Assembly: GCA_003605175.1 (NCBI GenBank)
Contig: QWDA01000001.1
Location: 124,001 to 188,000 of the forward strand
Length of the DNA: 64,000 nucleotides
Direction of reading: 5' to 3'
Source of the DNA: Paracoccaceae bacterium
Lineage (GTDB): Bacteria > Pseudomonadota > Alphaproteobacteria > Rhodobacterales > Rhodobacteraceae
Under the pieces are notes generated by a model. It was not told where the DNA came from. It saw only the letters and a program-made list of their open reading frames with translations, and did not search any database. Made by a program: the position numbers and the translations under genes. Positions 61,448 through 64,000 of the stretch are shown one piece after another; the first letter of the stretch is position 1, and every line of letters starts with the position of its first letter.

Positions 61448-61789
61448 ATGAGTAAGCGTCTGAACGCGCTTCTGGTCGCTGCGGGACTTGCCGTCCTGGG
61501 CACGGGAGCGTCTGCGATGTCGATCGGGCCGGGCGGCTCGGGAGGGTGCTGGAACTACTTCTCCTGCCTTCCTGGCGGGGGACCGGTCGTCCAGGGACCG
61601 GCCTATACCTTCCCGTCCTTCACGCATCCGAAATTTCCGAAATGGGACTTCAGTTACCACGTGCGCGATCCGTATTGCGATCCGCACATCCCGGAGGATC
61701 CGTCGCCGGTTCCGCTTCCGGCCGCCGGTTGGATGATGCTGGCCGGTCTTGGCGGCCTTGGTGTGATGCGTCGGAAGAAGAAGGCCTGA
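61448..61789 (+). CDS. VPLPA-CTERM sorting-domain protein
   Basis: A 113-residue exported protein. A signal peptide (1 to about 23, LNALLVAAGLAVLGTGASA) precedes a short Gly/Pro-rich mature part with three Cys (34, 40, 77). The C-terminus has VPLPA at 88-92, a hydrophobic stretch (GWMMLAGLGGLGVM) and RRKKKA. This is the VPLPA-CTERM signal, processed by exosortase XrtD in Rhodobacterales. The only exosortase in this window is of a different neighbourhood type. The mature protein is very small, so it may be a surface or matrix peptide. Confidence 0.9.
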   Translation: MSKRLNALLVAAGLAVLGTGASAMSIGPGGSGGCWNYFSCLPGGGPVVQGPAYTFPSFTHPKFPKWDFSYHVRDPYCDPHIPEDPSPVPLPAAGWMMLAGLGGLGVMRRKKKA

Positions 61790-61990
61790 CGGGCCGCTGA
61801 CGCATGCCGGAATGAAAGTGAGCGGGCGGTCGATGGCACCGCCCGTTTCGTTTCCGCCCGACCGCCCCCGCTTCCCTGCTGCGCGGATCCGCATCGGCTG
61901 GAACTCCCGCCTGCGCCCGTGAAACGCTTGACAGGTGTAGGTGACGCGGCAACCTTTGCGGTAACGCGTCCTTGGAAAGGGAAATGGGCC

Positions 61991-62425
61991 ATGACCGTCG
62001 CGAAGATCCTGCATTCGAAGGGCACATCGGATGTATACACGATCACGCCCAACAAGACCGTTGCGGAGGCGGCGGCGTTTCTTTCCGAGCGCCGGATCGG
62101 CTCCGTGGTCGTGTCCACCGACGGAAAGGCCGCGCTCGGCATCCTGTCCGAGCGCGACATCGTCCGCGAGATCGGCCGCCGCGGCCCCGGCTGCCTGAGC
62201 GAAACGGTGGCCGAGATGATGACCAAGGACCTCGTCACCTGTGCCCGCTCCGATCGGGCCGACGACGTGCTGGCCAAGATGACCGCGGGGCGTTTCCGGC
62301 ACATGCCGGTGATCGAGAACGACGAAATGGTGGGCATCATCACGCTGGGCGATGTGGTCAAGTACCGGCTCGAAGAGGTGAAGATGGAAAAGGAAGCCCT
62401 CGAAGGGATGATCATGGGTTTCTGA
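61991..62425 (+). CDS. CBS-pair domain protein
   Basis: A 144-residue protein made of two CBS domains: residues about 8-65 (TITPNKTVAEAAAFLSERRI, then SVVVSTDGKAALGILSERDI) and about 75-130 (MMTKDLVTCARSDRADDVLA, then RHMPVIENDEMVGIITLGDV). CBS pairs bind adenine nucleotides such as AMP, ATP or NAD and act as energy sensors. The target is unknown. The ATG at 61991 follows AAAGGGA. Confidence 0.9.
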   Translation: MTVAKILHSKGTSDVYTITPNKTVAEAAAFLSERRIGSVVVSTDGKAALGILSERDIVREIGRRGPGCLSETVAEMMTKDLVTCARSDRADDVLAKMTAGRFRHMPVIENDEMVGIITLGDVVKYRLEEVKMEKEALEGMIMGF

Positions 62426-62516
62426 TTCCGGTGAGCGGGGCCGGGGGGGCGTCTCAAGCCCTTGAAAACCTGAAAGAGCTGGTGTTGCCTGCGCGGAGGC
62501 AACGGGGGGACAGACC

Positions 62517-63011
62517 ATGCGCATCGGACTTTATCCGGGCACTTTCGATCCGGTGACGCTGGGCCATCTCGACATCATCGAACGCGCCTCGGCGCTGGTC
62601 GACCGGCTGGTGATCGGCGTCGCGATCAACCGCGACAAGGGGCCGATGTTCTCGCTGGAAGAGCGCGTGGCCATGATCGAGGCGGAATGCGGTGCACTGA
62701 CGGAGAAGACCGGGATGGCGATCCAGGTTCATCCGTTCGAGAATCTGCTGATCGACTGTGCCCGCGATGTGGGGGCATCGCTGATCATTCGCGGTCTGAG
62801 GGCGGTGGCGGATTTCGAGTACGAGTTCCAGATGGTCGGGATGAACCGCCGGCTCGACGACACGATCGAAACCGTGTTTCTGATGGCCGAGGCCGAACAC
62901 CAGGCGATCGCCTCGAAACTGGTGAAGGAGATTGCGCGGCTGGGCGGCGATGTGTCGGGCTTCGTGACCCCGCCGGTGCGCGAGGCGCTCATTTCGAAGG
63001 TTCGGCGCTGA
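62517..63011 (+). CDS. coaD: Phosphopantetheine adenylyltransferase
   Basis: A 164-residue nucleotidyltransferase that makes dephospho-CoA from 4'-phosphopantetheine and ATP. The GTFDPVTLGHLDII motif with the TxGH nucleotide site is at residues 8-21. RGLRAVADFEYEFQM and the late LISKVRR (ISSSxxR-like) complete the active site. CGGGGGGACAG lies before the ATG. Stands alone. Confidence 0.96.
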   Translation: MRIGLYPGTFDPVTLGHLDIIERASALVDRLVIGVAINRDKGPMFSLEERVAMIEAECGALTEKTGMAIQVHPFENLLIDCARDVGASLIIRGLRAVADFEYEFQMVGMNRRLDDTIETVFLMAEAEHQAIASKLVKEIARLGGDVSGFVTPPVREALISKVRR

Positions 63012-63180
63012 AAGCCGGGCGCTGTTGGTTAATTCTCGCCCATTGCGGGACGATTCCGGTAGGGCTGGCCGCATTGTCGGCCCGGAACCTGCGCGTATAC
63101 CAAGTGTTCACCGCGTTCTGTCCGCACCCCGCCCGATCTGCGACACTGCTGCGTGAGTAGTCACGAGAGCGCTGTCCGAG

Positions 63181-63942
63181 ATGTCATCTGCCCCGCATAT
63201 CGTCCTCGGCGTTCGGCCCGATGCCGGGCCCGAGGAGATCCGATCCGCCTGGCGGGCGCTCGTGCGCCGGTCGCATCCGGATCTTCTGGGCAATTCCGTC
63301 ACCGCCGAGCAGCGGATGAAGGCGATCAACGCCGCCCATGACGCCATGCTGGAGGCGCTGGTGCGTGCGCGGGAAACGGCCGCGCGTGACAGGTCCGCAC
63401 CGGCCGCGCGCCCGTCGCGGCCGGTGCGCCGGTCGCCCCCCGGACGGGTCTACCCTCCGCGTCCCTGCCCGCCACCGGAGCGGCCGTTCGCTGCGCCGCG
63501 CCGCATGGTTCCCGACACGCCGACGCAGATGCGGATGCGGGCCGCGCTTGCCCGTTGTCTGCGGCAGATCCTGAACCGTGAAACCGCGCGGCTTGGCGGC
63601 GCGGCCTATTCCGTGCCGGGCCAGCGGGAGTGGCGTGACGACGACGCCGTCTTCGCGCGCGGCGGATTGCCGGCGACCTGCCTGGTCGATCGGATCGATT
63701 TCAACGGCCGGCGCGTTGCGCTTCGTCTGGGCGAGACGCCGCGCGGCGGGCGGGTTCTCGTCGCGTTCCCGCGCCTTCTGCAGGACGGACCGCAGCGAAT
63801 CCGGCGCGACGGAACTGTACAGGTTCTGGCGGTCACGATTCCCGATCCTGCGGCCGGCGGTCTGCTCCTCTCGGCCGAAGACACGGCCCGCGTGGTTTGC
63901 GGCGCGCATGACCTCACCGCCAGGCTGGTGTTTCCGGATTGA
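63181..63942 (+). CDS. J-domain protein with unknown C-terminal domain
   Basis: A 253-residue protein. An N-terminal J domain (about 1-60) has helix II EEIRSAWRALVRRSHPDLLG with the HPD tripeptide that stimulates DnaK. A Pro/Arg-rich linker (about 68-105) is followed by a C-terminal domain (about 115-253, MRMRAALARCLRQILNRETA onward) of mixed strands that I cannot assign. It has no DnaJ zinc fingers, so it is a specialised cochaperone. Cytoplasmic. Confidence 0.85.
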   Translation: MSSAPHIVLGVRPDAGPEEIRSAWRALVRRSHPDLLGNSVTAEQRMKAINAAHDAMLEALVRARETAARDRSAPAARPSRPVRRSPPGRVYPPRPCPPPERPFAAPRRMVPDTPTQMRMRAALARCLRQILNRETARLGGAAYSVPGQREWRDDDAVFARGGLPATCLVDRIDFNGRRVALRLGETPRGGRVLVAFPRLLQDGPQRIRRDGTVQVLAVTIPDPAAGGLLLSAEDTARVVCGAHDLTARLVFPD

Positions 63943-63957
63943 GCCTCCGGAACGGAA

Positions 63958-63979
63958 ACGGCCGCCCGAAGGCGGCCGT
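63958..63979 (+). terminator. Hairpin after the J-domain gene
   Basis: ACGGCCGCC-CGAA-GGCGGCCGT, a perfect 9-bp stem with a tetraloop, 16 bp after the stop. It is followed by GATGTCTTG. Likely intrinsic-type transcript end, with only a weak T-rich tail. Confidence 0.7.
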
Positions 63980-64000
63980 GATGTCTTGCCGGAACGGAAG

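Noticed and set aside
1-64000. CRISPR array, insertion sequence or prophage
   Set aside because: No regularly spaced repeats, transposase, integrase, or phage structural genes were seen on either strand. The only repeated units are the two pairs of intergenic elements described.

Overview
The window is a very GC-rich bacterial chromosome segment from an alphaproteobacterium of the Rhodobacterales (Rhodobacteraceae type). This rests on the gene families and their order: mraZ-rsmH-ftsL-ftsI-murE-murF-mraY, an lptF-lptG-lptD-surA-pdxA run, an iol cluster with a kinase-aldolase IolC fusion, a DUF1127 protein beside a LysR gene, a VPLPA-CTERM protein, and a family-typical intergenic repeat ending in CCCCCGGAGnATTTnnGGCCAGA. 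Genus and species cannot be read from the sequence. No insertion sequence, prophage, CRISPR array or replication origin was seen.

Layout. 1-5.7 kb: the end of an M3 oligopeptidase, an SH3 secreted protein, a 2-hydroxyacid dehydrogenase, a VOC protein, a CDF metal exporter that apparently starts at CTG, and guanine deaminase. 5.7-8.4 kb: mgtE and 5-formyl-THF cyclo-ligase lie between two copies of an inverted-repeat element. 8.4-10.2 kb: GFA-domain protein, rhomboid protease, TPR protein, tRNA-Leu(TAA). 10.3-16.1 kb: an exosortase with an EpsI-type C-terminus, a VIT/vWA protein carrying a PEP-CTERM-like tail, a response regulator and a sensor kinase; these look like one dedicated surface-protein sorting and signalling module. 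16.1-24.5 kb: lytic transglycosylase, then LacI-type regulator, iolC, iolD, iolE, a small membrane protein and iolB for inositol catabolism. 24.6-29.2 kb: DUF1127, LysR, quinone oxidoreductase, an XRE regulator with a hairpin-rich upstream region, a HisN-type phosphatase, trpA.

29.3-31.1 kb: a histidine kinase whose N-terminus has the three-helix ethylene-binding layout of plant and cyanobacterial ETR1-type receptors, including the Asp and the Cu(I)-ligand Cys-x3-His, coupled to an Rcp1-like response regulator. 31.1-36.7 kb: ychF, a small RTX protein, two secreted proteins of unknown function, tRNA-Ser(GCT) and an orphan gene. 36.7-45.0 kb: a long, more AT-rich leader and then the division/peptidoglycan cluster up to mraY, where it stops.

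45.0-50.4 kb: an accessory block with an ArsR-ArsC fusion, ArsJ-associated GAPDH and ArsJ (arsenate detoxification through 1-arseno-3-phosphoglycerate export), an epimerase-like gene, a truncated isomerase remnant and an SDR. 50.4-57.0 kb: pdxA, surA, lptD, lptG, lptF on the minus strand, nearly all translationally coupled. 57.1-64 kb: leucyl aminopeptidase, holC, a beta-propeller protein, a YbdK-type carboxylate-amine ligase, a VPLPA-CTERM protein, a CBS-pair protein, coaD and a J-domain protein.

The most notable items are the exosortase-VIT/vWA-two-component module, the ethylene-receptor-like kinase pair, and the accessory block that sits exactly where both the dcw and the lpt-surA-pdxA clusters break off.
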